A DNA stretch of 25,962 nt from Deltaproteobacteria bacterium (GCA_019310865.1 JAFDDL010000022.1:1-25962), one strand, 5' to 3'. Shown: positions 7,059 through 16,207, numbered from the stretch's first letter. The notes: generated by a model not told the origin, from the letters alone. Numbers and translations: made by a program.

Positions 7059-8021
7059 CTAAGTGCCTCGCATCGAATCTAGCAAATCAGCCATGTCAGC
7101 CGGCAGGGGACTTTCAAATGCCCGTTTCTCTCCGGAGTGGGGATGTTCAAAGACCAGACGCCAGGCGTGGAGCATTTGGCGAGTGATGGCGGTCTTTTCA
7201 CCAGACTTTAGCATCAGGCTAGTTTCCTTTTTCATTTTACGCCCACCATACACCGAATCGCCAACAATCGGATGATGAACTGCTGCGCAGTGAACCCGAA
7301 TCTGATGGGTTCGACCGGTCTTGATGGACACCTCCAGTAATGTGGCGCCGTCAAACCGTTCCCGAACCCGCCAATGGGTTTCGGCGTCCCGCGGTGTGCG
7401 ACTTCGAACGGACATGCGTTTGCGGTCCACCGGGTGTCTTCCAATGGGAAACGATATTTCACCGGTATCCGACTTGACATCACCGAGAACCAATGCCAGA
7501 TAGGTCTTCTCAACCGATCGGGATTTGAACTGTCTGGCCAGATGGTTTAGCGCATACTCGGTTTTGGCGACCACCATGGTGCCGGAGGTGTCCTTATCAA
7601 GCCGGTGTACGATTCCGGGTCGAATTTCACCACCGATATCGCCCAGGTCGGCGCAGTGGCATAACAGCGCATTGACCAATGTCCCCTGTCCATGTCCGGG
7701 AGCTGGATGCACCACCATGCCCGAGGCCTTGTTGATCACAATGACATGGGCGTCCTCAAAGAGAATATCGATGGGAATCGGCTCCGGTTCATATACGGCA
7801 GCAACGGCTTCAGGCTGAGATCCGAATACGATTTCACCGTCGTGCAACCGGTATCCGGGTTTTTTGACGTCACCACCGACCCGGATCAGACCCCTGCGAA
7901 TCAGGTCCGCTGCCCGGCTTCTGGAACAATCAGATAATTGCAGAGATACGAAGAGATCAAGGCGTCGGCCCGCAGCCGACCTTTGCACGGTGAACCGAAA
8001 AGCCCTGCTCTCTTGCATCAT
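7059..8021 (-). CDS. rluD: 23S rRNA pseudouridine synthase, RluD/RluC family
   Basis: The enzyme converts uridines in 23S rRNA to pseudouridine. The 320-residue protein has an N-terminal S4 RNA-binding domain (about 17-75, with the RAADLIRRGLIRV stretch). A catalytic domain follows, with GIVHRLDKDTSG at 136-147; Asp142 is the catalytic aspartate. The later segments GRTHQIRVH and HPIVGDSVYGG are also typical. RluD is the closest named member, but RluC and related enzymes share these motifs, so target positions are uncertain. ATG at 8021 has no good ribosome binding site. The gene follows the carD-type gene by 15 bases and is probably co-transcribed with it. Confidence 0.88.
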   Translation of the reverse strand: MMQESRAFRFTVQRSAAGRRLDLFVSLQLSDCSRSRAADLIRRGLIRVGGDVKKPGYRLHDGEIVFGSQPEAVAAVYEPEPIPIDILFEDAHVIVINKASGMVVHPAPGHGQGTLVNALLCHCADLGDIGGEIRPGIVHRLDKDTSGTMVVAKTEYALNHLARQFKSRSVEKTYLALVLGDVKSDTGEISFPIGRHPVDRKRMSVRSRTPRDAETHWRVRERFDGATLLEVSIKTGRTHQIRVHCAAVHHPIVGDSVYGGRKMKKETSLMLKSGEKTAITRQMLHAWRLVFEHPHSGEKRAFESPLPADMADLLDSMRGT

Positions 8022-8036
8022 GGAAAGGAAAGGGGG

Positions 8037-8564
8037 TTATTGCACAGTGAAAAGTGATTCAATCTCGTTTATGACGTCGTCTTCATCAAGATCCTTGGCC
8101 GTGGAAAGCTCCCGAACCAACAGCCCCTGGGCCGTGTCATACAGCTTTCTTTCACCAAAGGATAGATCTTTGTTCAGCTTCAGTAGATAGAGATCCCGGA
8201 ACACCTCGGCGACGTCATGGAGTGATCCGGTTTTGATTTTTTCCATATATTCCCGGTATCGTCGGTTCCACGTCTGATTGTCCAGCGGCGTGTCGCGGTT
8301 ACCCTGCATAATCGCATATACTTTGGGAATATCCTCCTGTCGGATGACATCCCGAAGTCCCACCGATTCCACATTCATGGTCGGGATCATGATGACCATG
8401 CTGTTTTCAATGATCTTCATGATATAAAAATCATGTTTTTCACCGTTTACCACGCGGCTTTCAATGGATTCAATCCGTCCGACACCATGGGCCGGGTATA
8501 CGGCCAGATCACCTACGGAAAATGTGCGGAGCGTGACCGGTACGGTTTCCGTTGCCTCTTCCAT
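8037..8564 (-). CDS. CarD/CdnL-family RNA polymerase-binding regulator
   Basis: CarD-family proteins bind the RNA polymerase beta subunit through an N-terminal Tudor-like domain shared with TRCF and stabilise the open complex, often at rRNA promoters. Here FSVGDLAVYPAHGVGRIESIE near the start is the classical RNAP-interaction motif, and a helical C-terminal domain follows (LLKLNKDLSFGERKLYDTA is characteristic). The start at 8564 is preferred: AAGGA lies 7 bases upstream, whereas the ATG 15 bases earlier has only a weak site. Its own promoter candidate is at 8618-8647, downstream of the hppA terminator. It sits directly before rluD. Confidence 0.88.
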   Translation of the reverse strand: MEEATETVPVTLRTFSVGDLAVYPAHGVGRIESIESRVVNGEKHDFYIMKIIENSMVIMIPTMNVESVGLRDVIRQEDIPKVYAIMQGNRDTPLDNQTWNRRYREYMEKIKTGSLHDVAEVFRDLYLLKLNKDLSFGERKLYDTAQGLLVRELSTAKDLDEDDVINEIESLFTVQ

Positions 8565-8617
8565 CGCTTTTTCCTTCATCTTTACACCAAACCAACTTAT
8601 TGTTCAGGCACTGTCAG

Positions 8618-8647
8618 ATTACAGTTACATGTTGCATACCCAATCAA
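8618..8647 (-). promoter_or_regulatory. Candidate promoter for the carD-type gene
   Basis: On the minus strand TTGATT (8647-8642), 18 bases, then TGTAAT (8623-8618). Each box matches consensus at 4 or 5 positions. It lies between the terminator at 8680-8711 and the gene, where a promoter is needed. Support is moderate to weak. Confidence 0.35.
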
Positions 8648-8679
8648 TATACCATCATCTGGCGATCCAATCAATAAAA

Positions 8680-8711
8680 AAAGGATTGGCGCGAGAATGC
8701 GCCAATCCTTT
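8680..8711 (-). terminator. Rho-independent terminator after hppA
   Basis: A 13-bp perfect stem (8680-8692 with 8699-8711, core GGATTGGCGC) has a 6-base loop. On the minus strand the stem leads into a T tract (plus-strand A at 8676-8682). It lies 31 bases after the hppA stop and would end the hppA transcript. Confidence 0.88.
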
Positions 8712-8742
8712 ATAGTTTCAAGCCCGATGTCAGGCGGTCCGA

Positions 8743-10678
8743 TTACATCAAGAAGGGCACCATCACCAGGGCAACCACCTTAAAAATCTTGATCATCGGG
8801 TTAATCGCCGGACCCGCCGTATCCTTGTACGGGTCGCCAACGGTATCACCGGTAACCGCCGCCTTGTGCGCGTCGGAACCTTTGCCGCCAAGATGGCCGT
8901 CTTCGATATACTTTTTGGCATTGTCCCAGGCCGCACCGCCCGTGGTCATAGATATGGCCAAAAAGATACCGGTCACGATGCTACCAATGAGCACGCCACC
9001 CAGGGCGATCTTTCCAAGGAACAAGCCCACCAGGATCGGAACGATCACCGGTAGAAGGGCCGGAATCATCATCTCTTTCAGGGCAAACTTGGTGACGATG
9101 TCCACGCATGCTCCGTAGTCGGGTTTTGCGGTACCTTCCATGATTCCCGGAATTTCACGGAATTGACGCCGCACTTCGTCCACAACCGCGCCGCCGGCAT
9201 TGCCGACCGCTTTCATGGCGATGGAGGCAAACAGGAAGGGCAGCAGACCGCCGATAAACAGGCCGATAATAACGTTTACGTCGGCCAAGTCAAATCGGAT
9301 GTCGGCAGTTTCCCCACCATGCAGGGCAAATTCCTGCACGTAACAGGCAAACAGTACCAGGGCAGCCAGACCGGCGGATCCGATGGCGTGCATTGTCGGT
9401 GATGGGTCCGTATGCATCGATGGCGATAACCATACCGGTCATGGAAAGCATGGACATGGCGGCCATGGCAATCCCGTACAGGCCGGCAAAGTTGTAAGAG
9501 ATCAGAATACTGGCGCAGATGGCCAGAACCGGCGCTGCAGTGGACTGCATGCTCACGGCCAGGCCGGCGATGATGTTGGTGCCGTGGCCGGTGGTTGAGG
9601 CTTCTGCAATGGCTTTAACCGGTGCTTTGATGCCGGTATAGTATTCGGTGATGATGACGATGACCACGGTAAGAACCAGTCCTACCAGGGTGCAGTAGTA
9701 GATATCCATGGGTGACAGATCACCCACTCCCACCATCATCTGTTTGGTGATGTAATAAAAGGCAATGGCCGCCAGAATGGCGGAACCAAACATTCCCTTG
9801 TACAGGGCGCCCATGATGTAGTTGCTTTTTCCCAGTTTGACAAAAAAGATCGCGATCATCGAAGCGATGATGGAAACCGCGCCCAGAGCCAGGGGAAACT
9901 CCGTTGCCATGGGAACATCCTTGAAAAGCAGGTTGCCGATGAGCATGGCGGCAACGGCCGTTATGGCGTAGGTTTCAAACAGGTCAGCGGCCATACCGGC
10001 ACAGTCACCCACGTTGTCGCCTACATTATCGGCGATAACCGCCGGGTTTCTCGGATCATCCTCGGGGATACCGGCTTCCACCTTGCCGACCAGATCAGCG
10101 CCCACATCCGCACCCTTGGTGAAAATGCCGCCGCCCAGACGGGCAAAAATGGAGATCAGGCTGCCACCGAATCCCAGTGCAACCAGAGCGATGACGGCCT
10201 CACGGGATTCCACACCCATCTTGAGTAGAATGGTGTAGAAACCAGCCACGACGGTCAGCGCCAGACCTGCAACGATCATACCGGTCACAGCACCGCCCCT
10301 GAAGGCCAGCGACAGTCCGGCAGCCAGGCCCTTTCTAGCGGCTTCCGCCGTTCTGACATTGGCTATAACCGATACGCGCATGCCGATATAGCCGGCCATG
10401 AATGAGGCCGTCGCTCCGACCAGAAAGCCAACGGCGGTTTTCCAATCGAGCATGAAACCAATGACAACAAACAGAACAGCACCGGCAATACCCATGCTCT
10501 TGAGCTGTCGGTTCAAATAAGCAATGGCGCCCTCTTTGATGGCACCGGCAATTTCCTGCATTTTTTCATTTCCAGCAGGCGCTGCTTTGACGCTTATCGC
10601 CAAAATAATCGAAAAGATTACACCTGCCACACCAACCAATGCGCAATACAACGGTAGGTTACTCATTACAACTTCCAT
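8743..10678 (-). pseudogene. hppA: Membrane-bound proton-translocating pyrophosphatase, broken by an internal deletion
   Basis: HppA couples pyrophosphate hydrolysis to ion pumping across the membrane. The first part (10678 to about 9392) is a normal H+-PPase N-terminal two-thirds. It includes [24 protein letters not shown] and then [19 protein letters not shown], and ends at AYGPITDNA. The coding frame then shifts. The second part resumes at [13 protein letters not shown] and continues to the expected C-terminus ([11 protein letters not shown] and [18 protein letters not shown]). The family segment that should join them, about 34 residues with GGIAEM, the TDxLDAxGNTT motif and KGY, is absent. 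This corresponds to a loss of roughly 100 bases, not a multiple of three. The lost piece carries catalytic residues and the GNTT(K/A)A position that decides potassium dependence. ATG at 10678 has GGAGG 5 bases upstream. Everything else is well preserved, so the loss is recent or an assembly error. Confidence 0.85.
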
Positions 10679-10715
10679 TATGCCCTCCATTTTCCGAAAG
10701 GTTATTCGCTAACGT

Positions 10716-11306
10716 CTATTTCTTGTTGAAGCTGTTCATGCCTTCAACAATGCCCTTACAAAGAATCGTTACAACGGCTTCGCAGGCACAATCGATTGTC
10801 TCATCAAGTAGCCGGGTTTCCCGGGTATCAAATTTCCCAAGGACGTGACTCACAACCTGTTTATCTTGTCCCGGGTCATCCATCCCGCGCCCCACTCCGA
10901 TGCGAACCCGATTGAATGCGCCGCCGCCAAATGCTTCCTTAATCGACCTTATTCCTCTATGACCGCCATCTCCTCCTTTCTCTTTTAATTTTATTCTATT
11001 AAACGCAAGATCAATGTCGTCGTGGATGACAATCATGTCCTTGCTGTCTATCCGATAATAATCGGCCACCTGTCGGGTGGGCAAGCCGCTTCGATTCATG
11101 TAGCTTCGGGGCTTGGCCAAAATTACCGTCATCCCCTCGATGACACCCATTCCAACGATGGTATTAAATTTTTTGTTTACCAGTTGGATCGACAAGGTTT
11201 CCGCAATCTTATCAATTACCATGAACCCGATATTATGGCGGGTTTTCGCATAATCCCTCCCCGGGTTTCCCAGACCAACCACCAAAGAGCGGCTTTTACG
11301 GTGCAT
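10716..11306 (-). CDS. pth: Peptidyl-tRNA hydrolase
   Basis: Pth releases tRNA from prematurely dropped peptidyl-tRNA. The 196-residue protein has the full family signature: VVGLGNPGRDYAKTRHNIGF at 9-28 with the catalytic His24 and Asn14, KPRSYMNRSG near 66-75, and VIHDDIDL followed by GGDGGHRGIRSI. Length is normal. It follows rplY, as in many bacteria, although an intrinsic terminator at 11330-11345 separates the two. The ribosome binding site is weak (GAGAG). It ends about 40 bases before hppA. Confidence 0.95.
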   Translation of the reverse strand: MHRKSRSLVVGLGNPGRDYAKTRHNIGFMVIDKIAETLSIQLVNKKFNTIVGMGVIEGMTVILAKPRSYMNRSGLPTRQVADYYRIDSKDMIVIHDDIDLAFNRIKLKEKGGDGGHRGIRSIKEAFGGGAFNRVRIGVGRGMDDPGQDKQVVSHVLGKFDTRETRLLDETIDCACEAVVTILCKGIVEGMNSFNKK

Positions 11307-11322
11307 TTTCTCTCATCAATTG

Positions 11323-11345
11323 AAAAAACGGGCGGTTGGCCGCCC
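11323..11345 (-). terminator. Intrinsic terminator between rplY and pth
   Basis: A GC-only 6-bp stem GGGCGG/CCGCCC (11330-11335 with 11340-11345) has a 4-base loop and is followed on the minus strand by GTTTTTT (11329-11323). It lies 12 bases after the rplY stop and just upstream of pth, so pth depends on readthrough or its own promoter. Confidence 0.8.
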
Positions 11346-11356
11346 ATCCCGTCAAA

Positions 11357-12010
11357 CTACGCTTCCGTTTCCGGTGAAGCTTCTTCTTCAGCACCCTCTT
11401 CAGCGCCTTCTTCATCCACCCCTTCACCTTCTTCCTCCTCTTCTTCAGCCGCACCCTTGGGACTCAAGACGGTAATCATGGTGAAATTGACATCTGCCGG
11501 GATTTCAACATCATCCCCGAGAAAAATTTCTTCCACATGAATCGAGTCTCCGATGTCAAGATCGGAAACGTCAAGCACGACAGATTCGGGGATCGCACCC
11601 GGCAGGCAAAGCACTTCGAGTTCCCGGCGAATAATTTGAAGCATGCCGCCTGCCTCGATGCCTTTGGATTTTCCGGTCACCACAACCGGCACATTGACCC
11701 GGATTTTGCGTGCCATATTGACTTCGTAAAAGTCCACATGCAGCATGGATCGGGAAATGACATCTGTCTGCAGTTCCTTGATCATCACTTGTCGCGGGTC
11801 TTCGCCATCAATGGTCAGTTTGATTAATGCCTGGCCAATGTTACCCGTCTTATTGGCCAACTCCAGGTCTTTTTGTTTCACTGAAAGCAGGCTCGGCTCC
11901 TTTCCCGGTCCATACACAACAGCCGGTATCATGCCGCTGCTGCGAAGCCGTCTGGCCGGCCCATTGCCTTTCAGTGTGCGTTTATCTGCATAAATGTCAA
12001 TCGTTTCCAA
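11357..12010 (-). CDS. rplY: 50S ribosomal protein L25/general stress protein Ctc
   Basis: L25 of the long Ctc type binds 5S rRNA. The N-terminal domain reads GNGPARRLRSSGMIPAVVYGPGKEP, followed by the beta domain (about 95-185). The C-terminus is an extended acidic tail of about 30 residues rich in Glu and Ala. Total length is 217, normal for Ctc-type proteins with a tail. The start is TTG at 12010, supported by AAGGAGG about 8 bases upstream and by alignment of the first residues with the family. It lies 29 bases after prs and ends at a clear terminator. Confidence 0.95.
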   Translation of the reverse strand: METIDIYADKRTLKGNGPARRLRSSGMIPAVVYGPGKEPSLLSVKQKDLELANKTGNIGQALIKLTIDGEDPRQVMIKELQTDVISRSMLHVDFYEVNMARKIRVNVPVVVTGKSKGIEAGGMLQIIRRELEVLCLPGAIPESVVLDVSDLDIGDSIHVEEIFLGDDVEIPADVNFTMITVLSPKGAAEEEEEEGEGVDEEGAEEGAEEEASPETEA

Positions 12011-12039
12011 AGAAAGATCCTCCTTGTCTCACAAATTTG

Positions 12040-12978
12040 CTATACAAACAGAGATGTTACCGAATCGCCCAAATGGCTTCGTATAATGGCTTCCCCGAGC
12101 AGCTCTGAAATGGTCAATACCTTGATATTATCCAACTTGGCTGCCGTTTCGTGCAGCGGGATGGTATCGGTTACCACCAGCGTGTCAAGGGCTGAATTTT
12201 TAATTCGTTCAACAGCCGGTCCGGATAGTACGGCGTGCGTGCAGCAAGCATGTATCTGCTCGGCGCCCCTTGACCGTAGCGCAGCCGCTGCCTCGGTCAA
12301 AGTGCCGGCCGTGTCCACCATATCATCCAAAATCAGCGCCGCCTTTCCCGCCACCTCACCAATAACCGTCATGGCCTTGGCTTTATTGGGAGCATCCCGC
12401 CTCTTGTCGACAATAACAAGACCCACATTGAGTCGTTTTGCAAACGCTCGGGCGCGTTCAACCCCCCCGGCATCGGGCGAGACGATCACCAGGTTGTCTT
12501 GAAAATTATTGCGCATGTAGTCTAGCATCACGGGCGCCGAAAACAGGTTGTCAACCGGTTTGGTAAAAAAACCTTGAATCTGGCCGGCATGCAAATCCAT
12601 GGTGATAATCCGGTTCGCACCTGCGGTTTCAAGCAGATCCGCAACCAACTTGGCGCTGATGGGCACACGCGGTATCACCTTTTTGTCCTGGCGTGCATAA
12701 CCGAAATAGGGAATGACGGTGGTGATCCGGCTTGCGGATGATCGCTTGAATGCGTCAATCATCAACAGCAGTTCAACGAGATTGTCATTGACGGGGGAAC
12801 AAGTCGACTGAATAACAAAGACATCCTTGGACCGGACATTTTCGTCGATTTCGATCCGAATTTCGCCGTCACTGAATCGCTGGACTTTGGCCTTTCCCAT
12901 GGGCTTGTCAAGATATTCGCATATCTTTGTTGCCAGGGTCAGGTTTGAATTACCCGAAAAAATCGTTAACCCGTTCAT
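12040..12978 (-). CDS. prs: Ribose-phosphate pyrophosphokinase (PRPP synthetase)
   Basis: Prs makes phosphoribosyl pyrophosphate from ribose 5-phosphate and ATP, feeding purine, pyrimidine, His and Trp synthesis. The 312 residues are collinear with bacterial class I enzymes: FSDGEIRIEIDENVRSKDVFVIQ near the N-terminus, YFGYARQDKK, VVSPDAGGVERARAFAKRL, the flexible loop KRRDAPNKAKAM, and the PRPP-binding loop LDDMVDTAGTL. The start ATG has AGAGGA 7 bases upstream. The tRNA-Gln gene lies 21 bases upstream and is probably on the same transcript, as in the usual ispE-tRNA-prs-rplY-pth arrangement. Confidence 0.97.
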   Translation of the reverse strand: MNGLTIFSGNSNLTLATKICEYLDKPMGKAKVQRFSDGEIRIEIDENVRSKDVFVIQSTCSPVNDNLVELLLMIDAFKRSSASRITTVIPYFGYARQDKKVIPRVPISAKLVADLLETAGANRIITMDLHAGQIQGFFTKPVDNLFSAPVMLDYMRNNFQDNLVIVSPDAGGVERARAFAKRLNVGLVIVDKRRDAPNKAKAMTVIGEVAGKAALILDDMVDTAGTLTEAAAALRSRGAEQIHACCTHAVLSGPAVERIKNSALDTLVVTDTIPLHETAAKLDNIKVLTISELLGEAIIRSHLGDSVTSLFV

Positions 12979-12999
12979 CTGCTCATCCTCTAAACAAAA

Positions 13000-13074
13000 T
13001 GGCTGGGGCGGGAGGATTCGAACCTCCGAATGCAGGAACCAAAGTCCTGTGTCTTACCGCTTGACGACGCCCCA
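13000..13074 (-). tRNA. tRNA-Gln (anticodon UUG)
   Basis: The minus strand folds as a full cloverleaf. The acceptor stem is TGGGGCG/CGCCCCA with discriminator G and encoded CCA. The D stem is GTC/GAC. The anticodon stem is CAGGA/TCCTG around CTTTGGT (anticodon TTG). The T arm is GGAGG-TTCGAAT-CCTCC. Length is 75 bases. It lies between ispE and prs. Confidence 0.96.
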
Positions 13075-13140
13075 ACACGAAATGGCCCGAAAGCAAGTGG
13101 GCTGGGTTGTTGCAAACAGCCGGCGGCGGTCAAGCCGCCC

Positions 13141-13998
13141 TTAAACGATTGCTTCTGCAACAAATACCCGCCACTGATCCCTGGCTCTTAAAATGACATT
13201 TTGAGCGTTTGCGGCGTGTTCCGAATCGGAATAAATACCAAACACCGTTGGCCCGCTACCCGACATCAATGCACCGTCCGCTCCGAGATCAAGAAGCATC
13301 GCTTTGGCCGTGGACACCTCCGGACAAAGGTCTACCGTCACAAGCTCCAAATCGTTACAAAGGTGCTTTACCGGCTCATAAGCCTCAAACTTAAAAAGAT
13401 TATTTTTATTTTCTTTTTTATGGTTTGTCAATCCCAAATTGAGTTTTTTGTATACGGTAGCTGTGGACACACCGACACCGGGAGTGACCAGCACGATGGT
13501 AAACGGACGCAAAGGCGGCGGCGGCTCCAGGATTTCCCCAATACCGGTGGCAAGGGCGGGACGACCATGAATGAAAAATGGCACATCAGCGCCAACGGCA
13601 AGTCCCATGGTACTTAGCTCCCGCTCGTCAAAAGGCTTGCCAAAATATTGATTCATCCCCAGCAGCACAGAGGCGGCATTGCTGCTCCCACCCCCTAAAC
13701 CGGCGGCTACGGGTATCTGTTTGTCAAGGGTGATGGCCACGGCGCATACGCTTCCCGGCCGCCGTGTTTCCATCGCATCCGAAAAGAGGTCGGCTGCACG
13801 GCAAGCCAAATTAGAGCCGTCCGCGGGCACCTGTGGATGATCGCACCGGATGCGCGTATGGTTTACACCAAAAGCCAGGTCAACTATATCGTAAAGCGCC
13901 ACGGGACACATCAGGGTATGTAGGGTATGATACCCGTCCGGTCGCCTGCCGGTTATATGAAGGAAAAGATTAATCTTGGCAGGGGATAAGAGTTTCAT
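13141..13998 (-). CDS. ispE: 4-diphosphocytidyl-2-C-methyl-D-erythritol kinase
   Basis: IspE is the GHMP-family kinase of the non-mevalonate (MEP) isoprenoid pathway and uses ATP. The protein starts MKLLSPAKINLFLHITG, with the invariant active-site lysine in PAKINLFL. It carries the ATP-binding glycine loop PVAAGLGGGSSNAASVL, the catalytic aspartate in GADVPFFIHG, and the C-terminal GADGALMSGSGPTVFG. The ATG at 13998 is chosen because it gives the usual N-terminus; a GTG 12 bases upstream is possible, and neither has a strong ribosome binding site. A GC-rich hairpin without a T run lies just after the stop (about 13120-13140). Confidence 0.95.
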   Translation of the reverse strand: MKLLSPAKINLFLHITGRRPDGYHTLHTLMCPVALYDIVDLAFGVNHTRIRCDHPQVPADGSNLACRAADLFSDAMETRRPGSVCAVAITLDKQIPVAAGLGGGSSNAASVLLGMNQYFGKPFDERELSTMGLAVGADVPFFIHGRPALATGIGEILEPPPPLRPFTIVLVTPGVGVSTATVYKKLNLGLTNHKKENKNNLFKFEAYEPVKHLCNDLELVTVDLCPEVSTAKAMLLDLGADGALMSGSGPTVFGIYSDSEHAANAQNVILRARDQWRVFVAEAIV

Positions 13999-14063
13999 GC
14001 AACCGTTCACCGGGTATGTGCGTCAGCAACCATCGAAGGTTGAAAAGGCTTTTGAAATTGAAG

Positions 14064-14369
14064 CTACTCTTTTTGCTTTACATAGGTAATTTTCAAATCG
14101 TAAAGGATGCCTTTGAGCAAATTTTCTTCCTCTTCGGTCAAATTCCCTTTGGTTTTATCCTCAAGCATGGACAGCATGTCGATGGTCTGCTTGCCCAGGG
14201 CCAGGTTTTTAACTTTCCCCCCGCTTACGGGGTCATCAATGACACCCAGGTTCACAAGTGCCGATGCATTGAGCGACATGATAAATGTGGAAAAATCAAT
14301 CTTGGGAAGCTGCGTCGTCTGGGCGGTTGTCTCAGACGCGGCAGCATCCGTGTTTTTTTCTTCGACCAT
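14064..14369 (-). CDS. DUF1844 domain-containing protein
   Basis: This small 101-residue protein has the DUF1844 pattern: IDFSTFIMSLNASALVNLGVIDDPVSG, then LALGKQTIDMLSMLEDKTKGNLTEEEENLL and a final helix. The family is common in Desulfobacterota and some other phyla and has no established function. The first 20 residues are low-complexity (Ala, Thr, Glu). A strong GGAGG site lies 6 bases before the ATG. It follows serA by 14 bases and is probably co-transcribed with it. The name rests on recognising the pattern. Confidence 0.85.
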   Translation of the reverse strand: MVEEKNTDAAASETTAQTTQLPKIDFSTFIMSLNASALVNLGVIDDPVSGGKVKNLALGKQTIDMLSMLEDKTKGNLTEEEENLLKGILYDLKITYVKQKE

Positions 14370-14383
14370 GAAAAACCTCCGAT

Positions 14384-15964
14384 TTAAAACTCGAGGGGAA
14401 CAACCGATTTCACGGTGCGCAGCTTTCGCAATTCATCCGCAACTGATTCGGAGATCGATGTGTCCGCCTGGATAAAAATAATATTTCTCTCCCCTTCCGC
14501 ATCCTGACCCACGTGCATCCGACCAATATTGATATTCCGCGCACCCAGCACGGACCCAATCTCTCCGATTGAGCCCGGAATATCCCGATTGACAATCAGG
14601 GCCAAATGCCCGTCGGGAATGAGTTCGAGGCGAAAATTATTGATCATGACAATACGGGGGTCCTTCTTTCCGAAAATCGTGCCGGCCACCGAATTGGATT
14701 TATCATCGGCCAGCACCTTTACGGTGATGAGATTGGAATAATCTTCAACCGTGGATTGGGCGGCCTCTGTTACCTTGATGCCCCTTTCGTCGGCCAGGAC
14801 CTTGGCGTTGACGAAATTCACATCATCTTTGACAACCGGTGTGAGCAGACCCTTTAAAATGGCAATGGTGACCGGTGCCAGGTCGAGTCCATAAAAGTCC
14901 CCGGTATATTCGATGGCCACTTCCGCTATGGGGCCTGGAATCATTTGTGCCTGCAATGCGCCGATGCTGTCTCCCAGGTGAAGAAACGGGCTGAGCTTTT
15001 CAAGAAGCTCACCGGTAACAGCCGGAACATTCACTGCATTTAAAATGGTGCCGTTTTTCAGATAGTCGATAATCTGCTGCGCAACGGCAACGGCAACGTT
15101 TGTCTGGGCTTCCAGAGTGGAAGCTCCCAAATGGGGCGTGCAGATGACCCGGTCCAATTCAAATAGGGGATGATCGCCCGGTGGTTCTATTTCAAATACA
15201 TCCAGTGCAGCCCCGGCCACCTTGCCGGATTGAATGGCGTCGCGAAGATCCGTCTCGTTCACGATGCCCCCCCGGGCACAATTGATTATCATGACACCTG
15301 TTTTCATCCGGTCAAAGGCGCTTTTGTTGAGCAGACCGATTGTATTTTTCAATTTGGGCACATGGACCGTGATATAATCGGCACGTTGATACAGTGTTTC
15401 CAGTGGGGCATACTCAAAGCCGGCCTTCTCGATCTGATCGGGGGTAACAAAGGGGTCATAGACAATTACCTTCATTTTCAGACCCCGTGCGCGATCGGCC
15501 ACGATTGAACCGATTTTACCGAAACCGACAACCCCCAGAAACTTGTTGTAAACCTCACGGCCCTGTAACAATTTTTTGGCCCACTGGCCACCTTTAAGCG
15601 TTGCTGTCCCCTGGGGTATGTTTCGCGTCAGGGAAAGCATCATGGAGATGGTATGCTCGGCGGTGGTGATTACATTACCGCCCGGTGTGTTCATCACAAC
15701 CACACCCCGCTTGGTCGCCGCGGGTATTTCCACATTGTCCAGGCCGATACCGGCACGCCCCACAACCTTCAGTTTATTTGCAGCTGACAGCAGATCTTCG
15801 GTCACCTTAGTGGCGCTTCGAATCACGAGGGCATCATACTCCCCAATAATCTCCTTGAGTGCCTCCGGCGAAAGCCCCGTATTGACATCCACGTCAATTC
15901 CTTCGGCCTCTTGAAACATTTGGATTCCGATTTCTCCAAGGTTATCGCTCACCAAAACCCGCAT
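14384..15964 (-). CDS. serA: D-3-phosphoglycerate dehydrogenase (long form with ACT domain)
   Basis: SerA oxidises 3-phosphoglycerate with NAD+ in the first step of serine synthesis. The 526-residue protein is the long form. It has the substrate-domain motif VGRAGIGLDNVEIPAATKRG, the NAD-binding GVVGFGKIGSIVADRARG near 144-160, NCARGGIVNE with the catalytic arginine, and the catalytic histidine in CTPHLGAST. A regulatory intervening (ASB) domain follows from about 310. The C-terminal ACT domain (about 450-526) includes RDIPGSIGEIGSVLG and is probably the serine feedback site. The start ATG has GAGGAGG 8 bases upstream. Upstream lie a promoter candidate at 16050-16077 and a palindrome at 16111-16130. 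Confidence 0.97.
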   Translation of the reverse strand: MRVLVSDNLGEIGIQMFQEAEGIDVDVNTGLSPEALKEIIGEYDALVIRSATKVTEDLLSAANKLKVVGRAGIGLDNVEIPAATKRGVVVMNTPGGNVITTAEHTISMMLSLTRNIPQGTATLKGGQWAKKLLQGREVYNKFLGVVGFGKIGSIVADRARGLKMKVIVYDPFVTPDQIEKAGFEYAPLETLYQRADYITVHVPKLKNTIGLLNKSAFDRMKTGVMIINCARGGIVNETDLRDAIQSGKVAGAALDVFEIEPPGDHPLFELDRVICTPHLGASTLEAQTNVAVAVAQQIIDYLKNGTILNAVNVPAVTGELLEKLSPFLHLGDSIGALQAQMIPGPIAEVAIEYTGDFYGLDLAPVTIAILKGLLTPVVKDDVNFVNAKVLADERGIKVTEAAQSTVEDYSNLITVKVLADDKSNSVAGTIFGKKDPRIVMINNFRLELIPDGHLALIVNRDIPGSIGEIGSVLGARNINIGRMHVGQDAEGERNIIFIQADTSISESVADELRKLRTVKSVVPLEF

Positions 15965-16049
15965 CCGTCTTACCTCCTCAAAAACCCTTTCCTGTCACAA
16001 ACCCCCTGTTCATATCCATCTGTGGACCTGTGGCGGGAAATTTGGCCAT

Positions 16050-16077
16050 AGCATATTCAGTTCATCATCAAAGTCAA
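16050..16077 (-). promoter_or_regulatory. Candidate serA promoter
   Basis: On the minus strand TTGACT (16077-16072), 16 bases, then TATGCT (16055-16050). The -35 box matches 5 of 6 and the -10 box 4 of 6. It lies about 85 bases before the serA start codon. Confidence 0.45.
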
Positions 16078-16110
16078 CCCCAAGGTTGCCCAAAATACAG
16101 GTTAAAAAAG

Positions 16111-16130
16111 TTAACAATTCGAAATGTTAA
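16111..16130. promoter_or_regulatory. 20-base near-palindrome upstream of serA (possible operator)
   Basis: TTAACAATTCGAAATGTTAA equals its reverse complement except at one symmetrical pair of positions. It lies 34 bases upstream of the serA -35 candidate, a typical place for an activator or repressor site. No regulator is identified. Confidence 0.4.
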
Positions 16131-16207
16131 AGAATATCATTTACCAACTCACACGTTGCGGATATCACCGTTTGTGGCATGGGCTCTTCGCTTTCCTGCG
16201 CAAGCCC

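Noticed and set aside
13118..13142. Terminator after ispE
   Set aside because: A GC-rich hairpin is present, but no T run follows on the minus strand; readthrough into tRNA-Gln and prs is likely.
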